Positions 11,907 through 24,459 are shown, numbered from the stretch's first letter. The stretch: DNA of 64,000 nt from an uncultured Pelagibacteraceae bacterium (GCA_902544525.1 CACCCN010000003.1:113818-177817); one strand, 5' to 3'. Notes: generated by a model from the letters alone, not told the origin. Program-made: numbers and translations.

Positions 11907-12839
11907 TTACTCTAAGCTTGAGATATATTTTTCCGCCTCTAGTGCTGCCATACAGCCCATACCTGCGGCCGTCACTGCTTGTCGATAAATTTTATCTTTA
12001 ACATCCCCAGCAGCATAAACGCCTTCAATATTAGTAAGTGTTGAGTCAGGTTGAGTAATTATATAACCACTATCATCCATATCGACCTGACCTTTAAAAA
12101 TTTGTGTTGCTGGGTCATGACCAATTGCAATGAAAACACCATCCACCTTTAAATCAGATATTGTATCATCGATTGTACTTTTCAATTTAACTCCAGTTAC
12201 GTTCAATGGATTTTCCTCGCCAATGATTTCGTTTAATTCTGAATTCCAAATAACATTTATTTTTTCATTTTTAAATAATCGTTCCTGTAATATTTTTTCA
12301 GATCTTAGACTATCTCTTCTATGGACCAAATGAACTTTAGAAGCAAAGCTTGTCAAAAATAATGCCTCTTCTACGGCTGAATTGCCTCCACCAATCACAG
12401 CCACTTCCTTTTCTTTAAAGAAGAAACCATCACAAGTGGCACATGCTGAGACACCATAACCTTGGAATTTTTGTTCAGATGGCAAGCCCAACCATCTTGC
12501 CTGAGCCCCTGTTGAAATAATCACAGCATCTGCTGTATATTTTGTTCCACTCTCACTTTCGGCACTAAATGGTCTTTTGGAAAAATCTACTTTAGTAATC
12601 ATGTCATTAACAATATTGGTGCCTACACTTTTAGCTTGTTGCTCCATTTGTTCCATAAGCCATGGGCCTTGGATTACATCTCCAAATCCAGGAAAATTTT
12701 CAACATCAGTTGTTATTGTAAGTTGCCCACCGGGTTGCAAACCTTGAACAATTGTAGGTTGAAGCATAGCTCTTGCCGCATATATGGCAGCAGTATACCC
12801 CGCTGGTCCCGAACCAATTATAAGAACTTGTGAATGCAT
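11907..12839 (-). CDS. trxB: Thioredoxin reductase
   Basis: IIGSGPAGYTAAIYAARA, redox CATC (SACATCDGFFF), GGGNSAVEEALFL. Confidence 0.96.
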   Translation of the reverse strand: MHSQVLIIGSGPAGYTAAIYAARAMLQPTIVQGLQPGGQLTITTDVENFPGFGDVIQGPWLMEQMEQQAKSVGTNIVNDMITKVDFSKRPFSAESESGTKYTADAVIISTGAQARWLGLPSEQKFQGYGVSACATCDGFFFKEKEVAVIGGGNSAVEEALFLTSFASKVHLVHRRDSLRSEKILQERLFKNEKINVIWNSELNEIIGEENPLNVTGVKLKSTIDDTISDLKVDGVFIAIGHDPATQIFKGQVDMDDSGYIITQPDSTLTNIEGVYAAGDVKDKIYRQAVTAAGMGCMAALEAEKYISSLE

Positions 12840-12899
12840 TTAGGAATAATCCTTGTTAATATAAATAAATAAAAATTATAATACTTATATAATAATTCC

Positions 12900-13862
12900 A
12901 TGAAAGATTACAAGAAAGATAAAATAGCATGGTGCATAACTGATGGGGCTGCTGGAAACGTAAGCCAGGTTAAAGGTTTAGCAAGTGCCATGAAACTTGA
13001 TTTTCAATTAAAAATAGTAAAACTTCGTTTTCCATGGAAGTTTTTGCCTGTCGGTTATTTACCCTCATTTGGCTTGGCTATAAAGCATTTGGACACCTTG
13101 AGGGATGAAGCCATTCCTAGCTATATTATAACTGCGGGGCGAAAAAGTATCTATTCATCACTTTATCTTAAAAACAAATTTAAAAATAAAGTCAAAACAA
13201 TACATATTCAAGATCCAAAAATAAACTCAAAACTATTTGATTGTGTTATAGCTCCTGAGCATGACTCTATAAGTGGACAAAATGTAATAAAGTCTAAATT
13301 AGCTATAAATCATATAAATGATCAATTATTATTCTCAGAAGCAAAAAAATTTCAGGAAAAATTAAGTTTTTTAAAAAAACCAATTGTAACAGTTATTTTA
13401 GGAGGAAAAAATAAAAACTATCACTTTGATAAATCTCAATTGTCTGAACTGGAAAAAAAGATTGATTTAATAAATAATAATAATGCAATATCACTAGTAT
13501 TTTTGTTTTCAAGAAGAACTGATAACTTTATAAAAGACTTTATTATAAAAAAATATTCTCATAAACATACTGTATGGACAGATCAAAAAAATAACCCTTA
13601 TCTTGCACTTTTGCACTTATCTTCATGCATAGTATGTACAGGAGATTCAGTCTCCATGATCTCTGAAGCATTAAATTCAGGTAAATCAGTCTATGTATTT
13701 AGATTAAAAAGTAAGAAAAAGTATAACAGAATTGAAAAGTTTAATGATAAACTGCTAGAGCTTGGTTACATAAGGGAGCTAGACGAAACTCTAGTATTTG
13801 ATCAAATAAACTTAGAAAACGAAACAGAAATTATTGCAAAAAAAATTATTGAGAACTATTAG
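12900..13862 (+). CDS. Mitochondrial fission ELM1-like (DUF1022) protein
   Basis: TDGAAGNVSQVKGLA N-terminus; TAGRKS; TGDSVSMISEAL. Confidence 0.75.
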   Translation: MKDYKKDKIAWCITDGAAGNVSQVKGLASAMKLDFQLKIVKLRFPWKFLPVGYLPSFGLAIKHLDTLRDEAIPSYIITAGRKSIYSSLYLKNKFKNKVKTIHIQDPKINSKLFDCVIAPEHDSISGQNVIKSKLAINHINDQLLFSEAKKFQEKLSFLKKPIVTVILGGKNKNYHFDKSQLSELEKKIDLINNNNAISLVFLFSRRTDNFIKDFIIKKYSHKHTVWTDQKNNPYLALLHLSSCIVCTGDSVSMISEALNSGKSVYVFRLKSKKKYNRIEKFNDKLLELGYIRELDETLVFDQINLENETEIIAKKIIENY

Positions 13863-13873
13863 GTGTTAATAAA

Positions 13874-14344
13874 ATGAGTAAAAAAGACTTAGATACCACT
13901 GATAAAAAAATACTAAGAATATTGCAAGATGATGGAAGAATATCAAACCTAGATTTGTCAAAAAAAATTGGTATGTCTCCACCACCAACTCTAAGAAGAG
14001 TTAGAGATTTAGAGCAGAATGGCTATATAGATGGATTTAGGGCAAATTTAAATCATTCTAAATTAGGATTTGATTTAACAGCTTTTATTTTTATAGGTTT
14101 AAAGAATCAAAATGAAGAAGAACTAAATAAATTTGAAAAATTAGTGTGGGGATGGGAAGAGGTAAGAGAATGTTACATGTTGAATGGAGATGTAGATTTC
14201 ATTTTAAAATGTGTGGCTAAAAATATGAATTTATTTCAAGAATTTTTAACAAATAATGTCTCGTCGAATGATAATATAGCGAGTATCAAAACAGCGTTCG
14301 CTATTAAGCCAACAAAATCATTGGGTAATGTTCCTTTAGATTAA
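13874..14344 (+). CDS. Lrp/AsnC-family transcriptional regulator
   Basis: [50 protein letters not shown]. Confidence 0.92.
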   Translation: MSKKDLDTTDKKILRILQDDGRISNLDLSKKIGMSPPPTLRRVRDLEQNGYIDGFRANLNHSKLGFDLTAFIFIGLKNQNEEELNKFEKLVWGWEEVRECYMLNGDVDFILKCVAKNMNLFQEFLTNNVSSNDNIASIKTAFAIKPTKSLGNVPLD

Positions 14345-17300
14345 TGATAATCTGAAATAGGGTGAACAGTTAACTCTTCTTTGCTTTTTAGCCTCTTTAT
14401 TGAATTTATAGCTGCTCTTGCGCCAGAAACAGTAAGAAAATAAGGAACATTTCTATTCAAGGCTGTTCTTCTCAAGCTAAATGAGTCATTGATTGATTTT
14501 CGCGTTTCTGTTGTATTAATAACTATGCTGATTTCATCACTATCTAATAAATCAACTATATGAGGACTACCTTCTGCAACCTTATTAACAAAAGAAACTT
14601 TAATAGAATTTTCTTTTAAAAATTCAGCAGTTCCTTGAGTAGCAAATATTTTAAAACTTTGTTTTTTAAATGATCTAACAATTGGTAAAACTTTTGCTTT
14701 ATCACTATCTTTGACGGAAACGAAAAGGTTGCCTTTTACTGGCAACGGGTTGGATGCAGCCATTTGACACTTTATAAATGCAGCTTCCATATCTTTATCT
14801 ATAGACATAACCTCTCCTGTGGACTTCATTTCTGGGCCTAATATTGTGTCTACATTTGGAAATCTTTTAAATGGGAATACTGGTTCTTTTATAGCAATTG
14901 ATGTCATCGACTTTTGAGTAATCTTTAGATTATCAATTTTCTTTCCAACTGAAATCTTACTTGCAAGTTGAACTATTTTTAAACCAGTTGATTTTGCTAC
15001 AAAAGGCACAGTTCTACTACTTCTTGGATTAACTTCTAATAAGAAAATATTATTATTCTGGATGGCAAACTGAATGTTTAAAAGTCCTTTAACTTTTAAT
15101 GCAATAGCAAGTTTTCTAGTTTGTTTCTTAATATCCTGAATTATTTTATCCGAAAGTGAATAGGGTGGCAGAGTGCAAGTTGAGTCGCCAGAGTGTATTC
15201 CAGCTTCTTCAATATGTTCCATTATCCCAGATATAATTACGTCTTTGCCATCTGAAATAGCATCAACATCAACTTCAATTGAGTCTTTTAAATAACTATC
15301 AATTAATACTGGGCTGTCTCCAGATACGACTACAGCCTCTTTAAAATATTTTTTTAATTCCTCAGTTTTGTGAACAATTTCCATAGCCCTTCCCCCTAGA
15401 ACATAAGAAGGTCTGATTACAGCTGGGAAACCAATTTTATTTATAATTTCAAAAGCTTGTTTTTCAGAGTAAGCAATGCCATTGACAGGTTGTAACAAAT
15501 TCAATTCATCAACAATTTTTTTAAACCTCTCTCTATCTTCTGCTAGATCAATGGAGTCAACAGATGTGCCTAGTATTGGTACATTCATATTATTTAGAAA
15601 CTCAGATAGTTTAAGCGGAGTTTGTCCACCAAACTGAACAATGACACCAATAAGCTGACCATTATTTTTTTCTCTTTTAATAATTTCATATACATCTTCC
15701 TCAGTTAAAGGCTCGAAATAAAGCCTATCACTTGTATCAGGATCTGTTGAAACTGTCTCGGGGTTACAATTAATCATAATTGTTTCGTAATTCATTTTTT
15801 TAAGAGCAAAAGAAGCGTGACAACAACAGTAGTCAAATTCTATTCCTTGACCAATCCTGTTAGGCCCACTACCTAAAATTACTATTTTATTTTTATTGCT
15901 TGGCTTAGATTCACAACCATTATTGTTAAGTTCATACTTGTGATATGTGGAGTACATATAAGGGGTTAAAGACTTAAATTCAGCGGCACAGGTATCTATT
16001 CTCTTAAAATTTGGAAAAACTTTTAAATTAGTTCTTTTTTTAGTAACTTGCTTAATATCAATATTAGTTAATTCTGAAATTTTTCTATCACTGAAGCCTA
16101 AAGATTTTATTTGCTGAAATTCCAAACCATTTTTAGGAATGCCTTTTTTAATGATATTATTTTCTGCCTCAACTATTAGGCTTATTTGTTCTATAAACCA
16201 TGGATCTATTTTACACGCTCGATAGATCTCTTTGATACTCTTTTTAAATCTCAACGCTTGAGCTATCTTTAGTATCCTGTCGGATGTAGGTTTTTTTAAT
16301 TCACTAAGAATATTGTCTTTGGTAAGAGCTTTTTTTTCATTAGTTACCTTGACTGTATCTAAGCCATTTAATCCAGTTTCAAGAGATCTAAGAGCTTTTT
16401 GAAGCGATTCAGGAAAGGATCTGCCGATTGCCATGGCTTCGCCTACTGACTTCATTGCACTCGTAAGCAATGGTTTAGTTAGTTGAAATTTTTCAAATGT
16501 AAATCTAGGAATTTTTGTCACTACATAATCAATTGTTGGTTCAAAAGATGCTGGGGTAACTTTAGTTATTTCATTCTGTAATTCATCTAAAGTATAACCC
16601 ACAGCTAATTTGGCTGCAATTTTTGCTATTGGAAATCCAGTTGCTTTAGATGCCAAAGCTGATGATCGAGATACTCTTGGATTCATTTCAATTATTACGA
16701 GACGACCATTTTTAGGATTCACGGCAAATTGTACATTTGATCCTCCAGTCTCTACTCCAATTTCTCTTAAACATGCAATCGAAGCATTCCTCATAGCTTG
16801 ATATTCTTTATCAGTTAGTGTTAGGGCGGGCGCAACTGTAATGGAGTCGCCAGTATGTATACCCATAGGATCTATATTTTCAATCGAACAAACAATTATA
16901 CAATTATCATTCTTATCTCTAACAACCTCCATTTCAAATTCTTTCCAACCAGCAACTGACTCTTCTATGAGAACCTCACTAATCGGAGAGCTGTGCAATC
17001 CTGACTTAGTAATTTCATCAAACTCTTTTTTTGTTTTTGCTATGCCACCACCCGTACCTCCTAAAGTAAATGAAGGACGAATGATAACTGGTAATCCAAG
17101 TTTCTTTAAAACTTTTTGGGCTTGATCAAATGTCCTAGCAATATGAGCTTCAGGTACATCAAGCCCAATTTTTTTCATCGCTTTATAAAAGCTCTCTCGT
17201 TCCTCAGCTTTTTTTATCGCTTTAAGATTTGCACCAATTAAATCAACATTATATTTTTTTAAAACACCATTTTTTGCTAATGAAATAGCGATATTAAGAG

Positions 17301-17583
17301 CTGTTTGACCGCCCATGGTGGGTAGCAAAACATCAGGCTTTTCTTTAATAATGATTTTTTCAACAATTTCAGGAGTAATAGGCTCAATATAAACTTTATC
17401 TGCTGTTTCGGGGTCAGTCATTATTGTTGCTGGATTAGAGTTAATTAATATTACTTTATAACCTTCTTCTCTTAATGCTTTACATGCCTGAGTTCCCGAA
17501 TAATCAAACTCACAACCTTGACCAATTATTATTGGACCCGCACCAACAATTAAAATTGATTTTATGTCATTTCTTTTAGGCAT
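14341..17583 (-). CDS. carB: Carbamoyl-phosphate synthase large subunit
   Basis: Duplicated ATP-grasp halves; [52 protein letters not shown]. Confidence 0.97.
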   Translation of the reverse strand: MPKRNDIKSILIVGAGPIIIGQGCEFDYSGTQACKALREEGYKVILINSNPATIMTDPETADKVYIEPITPEIVEKIIIKEKPDVLLPTMGGQTALNIAISLAKNGVLKKYNVDLIGANLKAIKKAEERESFYKAMKKIGLDVPEAHIARTFDQAQKVLKKLGLPVIIRPSFTLGGTGGGIAKTKKEFDEITKSGLHSSPISEVLIEESVAGWKEFEMEVVRDKNDNCIIVCSIENIDPMGIHTGDSITVAPALTLTDKEYQAMRNASIACLREIGVETGGSNVQFAVNPKNGRLVIIEMNPRVSRSSALASKATGFPIAKIAAKLAVGYTLDELQNEITKVTPASFEPTIDYVVTKIPRFTFEKFQLTKPLLTSAMKSVGEAMAIGRSFPESLQKALRSLETGLNGLDTVKVTNEKKALTKDNILSELKKPTSDRILKIAQALRFKKSIKEIYRACKIDPWFIEQISLIVEAENNIIKKGIPKNGLEFQQIKSLGFSDRKISELTNIDIKQVTKKRTNLKVFPNFKRIDTCAAEFKSLTPYMYSTYHKYELNNNGCESKPSNKNKIVILGSGPNRIGQGIEFDYCCCHASFALKKMNYETIMINCNPETVSTDPDTSDRLYFEPLTEEDVYEIIKREKNNGQLIGVIVQFGGQTPLKLSEFLNNMNVPILGTSVDSIDLAEDRERFKKIVDELNLLQPVNGIAYSEKQAFEIINKIGFPAVIRPSYVLGGRAMEIVHKTEELKKYFKEAVVVSGDSPVLIDSYLKDSIEVDVDAISDGKDVIISGIMEHIEEAGIHSGDSTCTLPPYSLSDKIIQDIKKQTRKLAIALKVKGLLNIQFAIQNNNIFLLEVNPRSSRTVPFVAKSTGLKIVQLASKISVGKKIDNLKITQKSMTSIAIKEPVFPFKRFPNVDTILGPEMKSTGEVMSIDKDMEAAFIKCQMAASNPLPVKGNLFVSVKDSDKAKVLPIVRSFKKQSFKIFATQGTAEFLKENSIKVSFVNKVAEGSPHIVDLLDSDEISIVINTTETRKSINDSFSLRRTALNRNVPYFLTVSGARAAINSIKRLKSKEELTVHPISDYH

Positions 17584-18728
17584 TAATTTTTATTTTTTAT
17601 CATCTCAAAAAATTCATTAAACAAATAGTGACTATCATGTGGTCCAGGACTTGACTCAGGATGGTATTGTACTGAAAAAACCTTTTTAGTTTTGTGTTTG
17701 ATTCCTTCAATACCTCCGTCAAAAAGAGAGGAGTGCGTAACCAAAACATGCTTAGGAATCGATTTTTTTGAAACCTCGAAACCATGGTTTTGAGATGTAA
17801 TTTCAACTAGTCCTGTTTTTAAATTTTTTACCGGATGATTTGCACCCCTATGTCCTAAAAACATTTTCTTTGTTTTTGCACCTAACGCTAAAGCAATTAG
17901 TTGGTGGCCAAGACAAATACCAAATAATGGAATATTATTTTTTATTAGTTTGTTTATCGTAGGAACTGCATATTTACCTGTAGCCTTAGGGTCTCCTGGG
18001 CCATTAGATAAAAAAACACCATCAGGCTTTATATTAATGATTTCTTGTGCATCTGTAGAAGCAGGCACCACAACTATTTCACAATTAAAGTTTGATAAAG
18101 AGTTTAGAATATTTAATTTAATCCCGTAATCTATTGCAACTATTTTATATTTTGCATTAGATTTTTTATTAAATTTATATGACTTAGAACACGTAACATC
18201 TTTTGCTAAATCAAGTCCGTTTAGTCCAGACCAATTCTGATTTTTTTTCTTTAAATCGGCAATTTTAACATTTTTTACTGTAGATAAGCTGCCTTTAGGG
18301 GCTCCTTTATCCCTTATGGTGTTAGTTATATCTCTAGTATCAACATTACATATTCCAGGAATATCATTTTTTCGAAGCCACTCATCAAAATGCTTAATGG
18401 ATCTATAATTTGAAGGGTTTGATATGTCGCAATTAATAATTACACCTTTGGCAAATGGTACTGAGGTCTCATTATCGTCAAAGTTAGTACCAACATTACC
18501 AATATGGGGAAACGTAAAATTAATAATTTGCCCAGCGTAAGAAGGATCACTAATTATTTCCTGGTATCCAGTCATTGATGTATTAAAGCAGACCTCACCA
18601 ACAACTGTTTTTTTTGCCCCAAGAGCTAAACCTTTAAAAATCTGATTTTTATTTAGAACTAAAGTCGCAGAAAGGGAGTCAGGTCTTTTAGTATTTTGAC
18701 CTTGCTTAGATACTTTTTTATTGATCAT
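17583..18728 (-). CDS. carA: Carbamoyl-phosphate synthase small subunit
   Basis: GATase class I motif [33 protein letters not shown]. Confidence 0.96.
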   Translation of the reverse strand: MINKKVSKQGQNTKRPDSLSATLVLNKNQIFKGLALGAKKTVVGEVCFNTSMTGYQEIISDPSYAGQIINFTFPHIGNVGTNFDDNETSVPFAKGVIINCDISNPSNYRSIKHFDEWLRKNDIPGICNVDTRDITNTIRDKGAPKGSLSTVKNVKIADLKKKNQNWSGLNGLDLAKDVTCSKSYKFNKKSNAKYKIVAIDYGIKLNILNSLSNFNCEIVVVPASTDAQEIINIKPDGVFLSNGPGDPKATGKYAVPTINKLIKNNIPLFGICLGHQLIALALGAKTKKMFLGHRGANHPVKNLKTGLVEITSQNHGFEVSKKSIPKHVLVTHSSLFDGGIEGIKHKTKKVFSVQYHPESSPGPHDSHYLFNEFFEMIKNKN

Positions 18729-18879
18729 TAAATGTGATTCTAGATTTATAGGAATTTAATGCATTAATTTGTTGGTTGCAAGGCAAAGAATCTATTGAAT
18801 CCAGCCAATTATATTTATTATTCAGTTGTTGATGAGTTTATAAACTTAATATAGATTTCCACCGAAAATTAATTAAAAC

Positions 18880-19335
18880 ATGAAAAATATAATAACTGAT
18901 AAACTTGCTTTGGCTCAAAAAGAAGGAGACAAATCTCGAATACTTACTCTGCGACTCATAATTGCTGCAATTAAAGATAAGGAAATTGCAAGCAGATCTA
19001 ATGGTGAAAATGATGAAATTAGCGATGATACTGTCGTTGCTTTACTAAGAAAAATGATTAAGCAAAGACAAGACTCAATTGAAATGTTTACCACTGCCAA
19101 TAGGCAGGAGCTTGTAGACAAAGAGACAGAAGAAATAAACATAATAAATGAGTTTTTGCCATCACAAATGGACCATGATCAAACAAAAGAGGCTTGTGAA
19201 AAAGCTATTAAAGATCTTAAGGTAGATAGTATTAAAGCAATGGGTAAAGTCGTTAAATATTTAAAGGATCAACATGGGGGCAGCATTGATATGTCATTCG
19301 CAAGTAAAATAATCAAAGAAATCCTACAAAAATAA
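18880..19335 (+). CDS. GatB/YqeY domain protein
   Basis: YqeY-like sequence (RLIIAAIKDKEIA, LLRKMIKQRQDSIEMF, INEFLPSQM); yqeY-dnaG-rpoD order. Confidence 0.85.
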   Translation: MKNIITDKLALAQKEGDKSRILTLRLIIAAIKDKEIASRSNGENDEISDDTVVALLRKMIKQRQDSIEMFTTANRQELVDKETEEINIINEFLPSQMDHDQTKEACEKAIKDLKVDSIKAMGKVVKYLKDQHGGSIDMSFASKIIKEILQK

Positions 19336-19392
19336 ACTAATATGAAAAAATTATTTTATTTTTTATAATTAGAGATGTAGTACTCTAATTTG

Positions 19393-21213
19393 ATGCCTAG
19401 ATACTCAAAAGAATTCATATCAGAAATTAAACATAAATTAAAAGTTTCTGATGTAGTAAATAAATTTGTCAAACTAACAAGAAGAGGAAATGAATTTATA
19501 GGTTTAAGTCCATTTAAATCAGAAAAAACCCCTTCTTTCACTGTCAATGATGATAAAGAGTTTTATCACTGTTTTAGTACTTCAGAGCACGGTGACATGT
19601 TTTCGTTTATGATGAAACATAAAGGCTACACATATCCTGAGTCGATAGAATATTTAGCTAGACTTGCTGGCTTAGATCCAAGTATGGGAATTGTAAATAC
19701 GCCATATGACAATAACTTTACTGAAAATAACACTAACTTAAAAAATATTTTTAATGAGGCTAAAATATTCTTTCGTGAAAATTTGGCAAAATCTAAATTT
19801 GCTAATAATTATTTAGCTAAAAGAGAACTGTCTGCTCAAACAGTTAAAGTCTTCAATCTTGGCTATGCAAACTCGGAATCTAATTCTCTTTATCAATTAC
19901 TTTTGTCAAAAAAATTTGAAATAAAAGATATCTTAGAAAGTGGCTTAGTAAAAAAATCTAATAAAAATCAAAACGAATATTATGATTTTTTTCGTAATCG
20001 CCTAATATTTCCAATTAAAGATAACAGATCTAATATAATTGCCTTCGGTGGAAGGGCGCTAGATAATAGCAATATTAAATACATCAACTCCTCTGAGAAC
20101 AAATTTTTTAAAAAAGGTTACAACTTGTACAATCTCGATCTTGCCATAGAAAAAGATCATAGAATTGAAGATCTAATTATTGTTGAAGGGTACATGGATG
20201 TTATATCTCTTTATCAAAATAGTTTTGAAACCACAGTAGCCCCATTAGGTACAGCACTTACTAATCCTCAAATAGAAAAGGCATGGAGATATTGCAAGAA
20301 CCCAATTGTTTGTTTTGATGGCGATGAAGCTGGTGATAAAGCTACCTATCGAGTTGCAATAAATGTTTTACAGATCTTAAAACCTGATCATTCATTACGC
20401 ATATGTTCACTTGGTAACAACTTAGATCCTGATGATTTTATAAAATCTAAAGGTAAATCTAACTTCAAAAAAATTATATCAAACTCGAAAAATCTATCTG
20501 ATTTTATATGGGAAAAAGAATATTCCAAGATAAAGTCACTAAAACCAGAGGATTTAGCTGGTTTTGAGAACAGGATTAAGTCTCTTATAAATGAAATAAA
20601 AGATGAAACAGTTAAAAATTACTACAAAAAAAACTTTTTTCAACAATTACAGGATTTTAGATCGATAAAAAACTATTCAATAAACAATGCGAACACTTGG
20701 AAAAAAAGTAATTTAGTCAGAATATCTCAAGAAATTTTACAAAGTGAGCGAGGGATTAATTCAAATGATACCTCAAATATAAGAGAAAAAGTAATTCTTT
20801 TATGTGTTATAGAAAACCCAAGGCTAATAAATGATTTCTTTGAAGAACTTGGCCAGCTAAACTTTAATAAAACTGATTTTTTGCAGTTATGCTCATTTAT
20901 TGTTGAATATGCATCAAATGATGACAAAGAGCTTGAAAAAGAGGCATTAAAGTCATATCTAAATATTTCAGAATTCAGTAATATTGTTGGGGAAATTTAT
21001 AAAGACGAGTTATTAAGGACTTACAGGTTACTTCTAGATAGTGACTATGACACGCTTAAGTTTACTTTTTTAGAACTGCTAAATCTTCAAAATAAATTTA
21101 CTGCAAACACTCAACTAGAAGATGCCGAGGCTCTTCTTGTTGAAAATATGGATGACGTAAGTTTTGAAAAGTTTTTAAAATTAAAAAAAGATAGTCTTAC
21201 AAACGAAAGTTAA
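19393..21213 (+). CDS. dnaG: DNA primase with degenerate zinc-binding domain
   Basis: Toprim: LIIVEGYMDVISLYQ, CFDGDEAGDKA; RNA-polymerase-like core RLIFPIKDNRSNIIAFGGRAL; ATG at 19393 preferred over the listed TTG. Confidence 0.95.
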   Translation: MPRYSKEFISEIKHKLKVSDVVNKFVKLTRRGNEFIGLSPFKSEKTPSFTVNDDKEFYHCFSTSEHGDMFSFMMKHKGYTYPESIEYLARLAGLDPSMGIVNTPYDNNFTENNTNLKNIFNEAKIFFRENLAKSKFANNYLAKRELSAQTVKVFNLGYANSESNSLYQLLLSKKFEIKDILESGLVKKSNKNQNEYYDFFRNRLIFPIKDNRSNIIAFGGRALDNSNIKYINSSENKFFKKGYNLYNLDLAIEKDHRIEDLIIVEGYMDVISLYQNSFETTVAPLGTALTNPQIEKAWRYCKNPIVCFDGDEAGDKATYRVAINVLQILKPDHSLRICSLGNNLDPDDFIKSKGKSNFKKIISNSKNLSDFIWEKEYSKIKSLKPEDLAGFENRIKSLINEIKDETVKNYYKKNFFQQLQDFRSIKNYSINNANTWKKSNLVRISQEILQSERGINSNDTSNIREKVILLCVIENPRLINDFFEELGQLNFNKTDFLQLCSFIVEYASNDDKELEKEALKSYLNISEFSNIVGEIYKDELLRTYRLLLDSDYDTLKFTFLELLNLQNKFTANTQLEDAEALLVENMDDVSFEKFLKLKKDSLTNES

Positions 21214-23241
21214 ATGATAAAAAAAAGAGGAAGAAAAAAGAAATTACTTGCCAATCAAGCGGCAGTTGATGGCAAAAGCTCAGACGTTAGTGAAGAGCAA
21301 GACAGTCCTGTATTAGATTTAGAAAAATCTATTATTAAAAAGCTTATAAAAAAAGGAAAAGCTGATGGTCACTTAACACATGAGCTGATAAGAAAGTCTT
21401 TTCCGGAAGATAAATTTACTTCAGAGCAAGTGGAACAATATACCACAAAACTATCTGATGCAGGGTTTGATATAATTGACTCAGATGATGACGATGCTGA
21501 TGACGAAATTTTAGAAGGCGGTTCAGAGGAAAAGAAAACTAAGACAGCTGGTGATAAAACAGATGATCCAGTAAAGCTTTATCTCAGAGAAATGGGTACT
21601 GTTGATTTACTTTCAAGAGAAGGTGAAATTGCAATTGCCAAAAGGATAGAGGCTGGACAAGAAGCTATGATTTCTGGTTTATGTGAAAGTCCTTTAACAT
21701 TAAAAGCAATTTTACAATGGCAAGATGATATTACAGAGGGAAAAATTACTTTAAGAGAAGTTATTGACCTTGAGTCATTATATGAAGACTCACCTTACAA
21801 AAAAAACTTAAGTAAGAAAATTAAAGAAGCTAAAAAGAAAAAAGAACAAGAAGAAAAACTAGAGCTTAAAAGGAAAAAAGATTTACAAAAAAATGCATCA
21901 AGTTGGGAAAGTGAAGTTGAAGTAAAACAAACTACTGAGCCAGAAGAGCAGTATGAGGATGCAGATGATGAAATGAATGTGTCCATTGCAATCATGGAAG
22001 AGGAGTTAAAGCCAGAAATTTTACAAACCTTTACCAAGCTATCAAAGAACTTTAAAAAACTCCAAAAATTGCAAAAAAATAAAATTGCATTTCAGGAAAA
22101 AGGTAAGGAATTCCCTGTAAAATCTGAAAAACAATACCAAGTTGAAAAACAATCCATTGTCGAGTCAATTAAGGGTCTTCAAATTAACACAAATAAAATT
22201 GAAGAGCTTATAAATGAGCTTTATTTAATAAATAAAAAGATTGTTGGGTTTGAGGGTAAACTTTTACGATTAGCAACTAACTTTGGTATTAAAAGAGATG
22301 ATTTTTTAGATAAATACTTGGGTAATGAAAACAATCCTTATTGGCTAAGAAAGATTACACGTCTAACTGGATGGGAGAAGTTTGTTAAAGATGAAAAAAA
22401 TAATATCAAAGATTTAATGAATGATATTAGAGGTGCTGCTAGTGATATTGGATTAACTCTTCTAGAATTTAAAAGAATAGTTAGCCATGTACAAAAAGGT
22501 GAGCGAGAGTCAAGCATTGCTAAAAAAGAAATGATTGAGGCCAATTTAAGATTAGTAATTTCTATTGCAAAAAAATACACCAATAGAGGATTACAATTCT
22601 TAGATTTAATTCAAGAGGGAAATATTGGATTAATGAAGGCAGTGGATAAATTTGAGTATCGTAGGGGTTATAAATTTTCTACTTATGCAACTTGGTGGAT
22701 ACGTCAAGCAATTACTAGATCTATTGCTGACCAAGCGCGAACAATTAGAATTCCAGTTCATATGATTGAAACTATTAACAAAATTGTTCGTACTCAAAGA
22801 CAGTTATTGAGTGAAATAGGTAGAGAACCTACACCTGAAGAAATTTCGGTAAAATTAAATATGCCACTCGAAAAAGTTAGAAAAGTTTTAAAAATTGCAA
22901 AAGAACCAGTAAGCTTAGAGACACCTGTTGGTGATGAGGAAGATAGTCATTTAGGCGATTTCATTCAGGATGAAAACGCAGTCATTCCTATCGATGCTGC
23001 TATTCATTCAAATTTAAGACAAACTACTACTAAAATTTTATCTTCACTGACACCTCGAGAAGAAAGAGTGTTAAGAATGAGGTTTGGTATTGGAATGAAC
23101 TCTGATCATACATTAGAGGAAGTAGGTCAACAATTTTCAGTGACTCGTGAACGGATTCGTCAAATTGAAGCTAAAGCTCTGCGTAAACTCAAACATCCAA
23201 CTAGAGCAAAACAACTTAAGAGCTTTTTAGATAAAAATTAA
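21214..23241 (+). CDS. rpoD: RNA polymerase primary sigma factor (sigma-70)
   Basis: Region 2 [44 protein letters not shown]; region 4 [20 protein letters not shown]. Confidence 0.98.
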   Translation: MIKKRGRKKKLLANQAAVDGKSSDVSEEQDSPVLDLEKSIIKKLIKKGKADGHLTHELIRKSFPEDKFTSEQVEQYTTKLSDAGFDIIDSDDDDADDEILEGGSEEKKTKTAGDKTDDPVKLYLREMGTVDLLSREGEIAIAKRIEAGQEAMISGLCESPLTLKAILQWQDDITEGKITLREVIDLESLYEDSPYKKNLSKKIKEAKKKKEQEEKLELKRKKDLQKNASSWESEVEVKQTTEPEEQYEDADDEMNVSIAIMEEELKPEILQTFTKLSKNFKKLQKLQKNKIAFQEKGKEFPVKSEKQYQVEKQSIVESIKGLQINTNKIEELINELYLINKKIVGFEGKLLRLATNFGIKRDDFLDKYLGNENNPYWLRKITRLTGWEKFVKDEKNNIKDLMNDIRGAASDIGLTLLEFKRIVSHVQKGERESSIAKKEMIEANLRLVISIAKKYTNRGLQFLDLIQEGNIGLMKAVDKFEYRRGYKFSTYATWWIRQAITRSIADQARTIRIPVHMIETINKIVRTQRQLLSEIGREPTPEEISVKLNMPLEKVRKVLKIAKEPVSLETPVGDEEDSHLGDFIQDENAVIPIDAAIHSNLRQTTTKILSSLTPREERVLRMRFGIGMNSDHTLEEVGQQFSVTRERIRQIEAKALRKLKHPTRAKQLKSFLDKN

Positions 23242-23299
23242 GCTGTCTATTGTTTATTCTTTAAAGTTTTTGTATTTAAAGTATAACTGTACACTTTCC

Positions 23300-23376
23300 G
23301 GGCCCATAGCTCAGTTGGTTAGAGCCCTCCGCTCATAACGGAGTTGTCCCAGGTTCGAGTCCTGGTGGGCCCACCA
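23300..23376 (+). tRNA. tRNA with CAU anticodon, probably tRNA-Ile2 (lysidine type); elongator Met not excluded
   Basis: Cloverleaf: acceptor GGGCCCA/TGGGCCC-ACCA, D-arm TAGCTCAGTTGGTTAGAGC, anticodon stem-loop CTCCG-CTCATAA-CGGAG, T-arm CCAGGTTCGAGTCCTGG. Confidence 0.95.
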
Positions 23377-23393
23377 AAAAATATCGTTTATTT

Positions 23394-23561
23394 TTATTCA
23401 ATGCTAAGTGTTAAGACCTGAAGTAAAATTATCAGACCATATAAACCAATGACCCATCTGGATAGGAATTTAGGCTTTGATGAGTACTCTTGATAGACGA
23501 GGTAAAGTAATCCAACAACGAATAAAATAATAATTATCCAAAGACTTGTTTCAAAAAACAT
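23394..23561 (-). CDS. Putative 55-aa small membrane protein
   Basis: Reverse-complement reading gives MFFETSLWIIIILFVVGLLYLVYQEYSSKPKFLSRWVIGLYGLIILLQVLTLSIE*, two hydrophobic segments; below the ORF-track length cutoff. Confidence 0.45.
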   Translation of the reverse strand: MFFETSLWIIIILFVVGLLYLVYQEYSSKPKFLSRWVIGLYGLIILLQVLTLSIE

Positions 23562-23676
23562 CTCATTTAATATAAAATAGATTTCTTTAGAGTCTATAGT
23601 TCAGACTGAGTAAATCTGAATAAAACTTAGAGTTTACACGTTTAAAATTATTACATAGCTTATTATTGGAGATTTT

Positions 23677-24459
23677 ATGAGTTTAACTGATGAGGGACAT
23701 TACGGACCTAAACAATTAAATATGTTAGAGGTTATTTGGGGCAAGGGTTATTTGTCTCCAGGAGGGTCTGACGAAATCGATCAAATTATTGGTGAGCTTG
23801 ATTTAAGTGGCAAGAGAGTATTAGACATTGGTTGTGGCAGTGGTGGTGCTGTATTTCATATCTTAGAAAAACATAACGCTGCAGAGGTAGTTGGGTTTGA
23901 TGTTGAACCTTTAGTTATTGAGCAAGCTAACACTTTCGCTTTAGAGAAAGGGCTATCCGAAAAAGCACTTTTTAAATGTATCTCACCAGGTCAACTTGAT
24001 GCAGAAAATAGTTCATTTGATGCAATCTTTAGCAAAGAGGCTTTCATACACATACCAAATAAAATTGAACTAATGACAGATATTCATCGTATTTTAAAAC
24101 CGTGTGGCTATCTAGCTGTTGGTGATTGGATGCGCAATGATGATAACCCTCCATCATTACAAATGCAGGAATATATAGCCGCTGAAGGCTTGGATTATTA
24201 TATGTGTTCATTAGATAAATATAGAGAAATTTTAGAAAACACTGGTTTTAAAATTATTTCAATGAACGATCGCAACGAATGGTATTTAAAAAAAGTAAAA
24301 AAAGAAGTTGCTGATATTGAAGGGCCTTTATGGAATCAAGTAGTTGAGGCAATTGGAATTGAGGAAGGTGAATATGCCCTTGATATTTGGAAAAAGCTTT
24401 TGGGTGTTGTTGAAAAAGGTGAACACCGACCAGGTAATTTTAGAGCATTAAAACAATAA
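23677..24459 (+). CDS. SAM-dependent methyltransferase (phosphoethanolamine/glycine N-methyltransferase-like)
   Basis: Class I motif VLDIGCGSGGAVFHI; AIFSKEAFIHIPNK; RILKPCGYLAVGDWMR. Confidence 0.8.
   Translation: MSLTDEGHYGPKQLNMLEVIWGKGYLSPGGSDEIDQIIGELDLSGKRVLDIGCGSGGAVFHILEKHNAAEVVGFDVEPLVIEQANTFALEKGLSEKALFKCISPGQLDAENSSFDAIFSKEAFIHIPNKIELMTDIHRILKPCGYLAVGDWMRNDDNPPSLQMQEYIAAEGLDYYMCSLDKYREILENTGFKIISMNDRNEWYLKKVKKEVADIEGPLWNQVVEAIGIEEGEYALDIWKKLLGVVEKGEHRPGNFRALKQ

Noticed and set aside
23300-23376. tRNA-CAU as an integration site
   Set aside because: No repeat of its 3' end was found nearby and no mobile gene is adjacent.
23580-23676. Possible SAM-type riboswitch upstream of the methyltransferase
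   Set aside because: Could not match any known riboswitch core by eye; only weak local inverted repeats.
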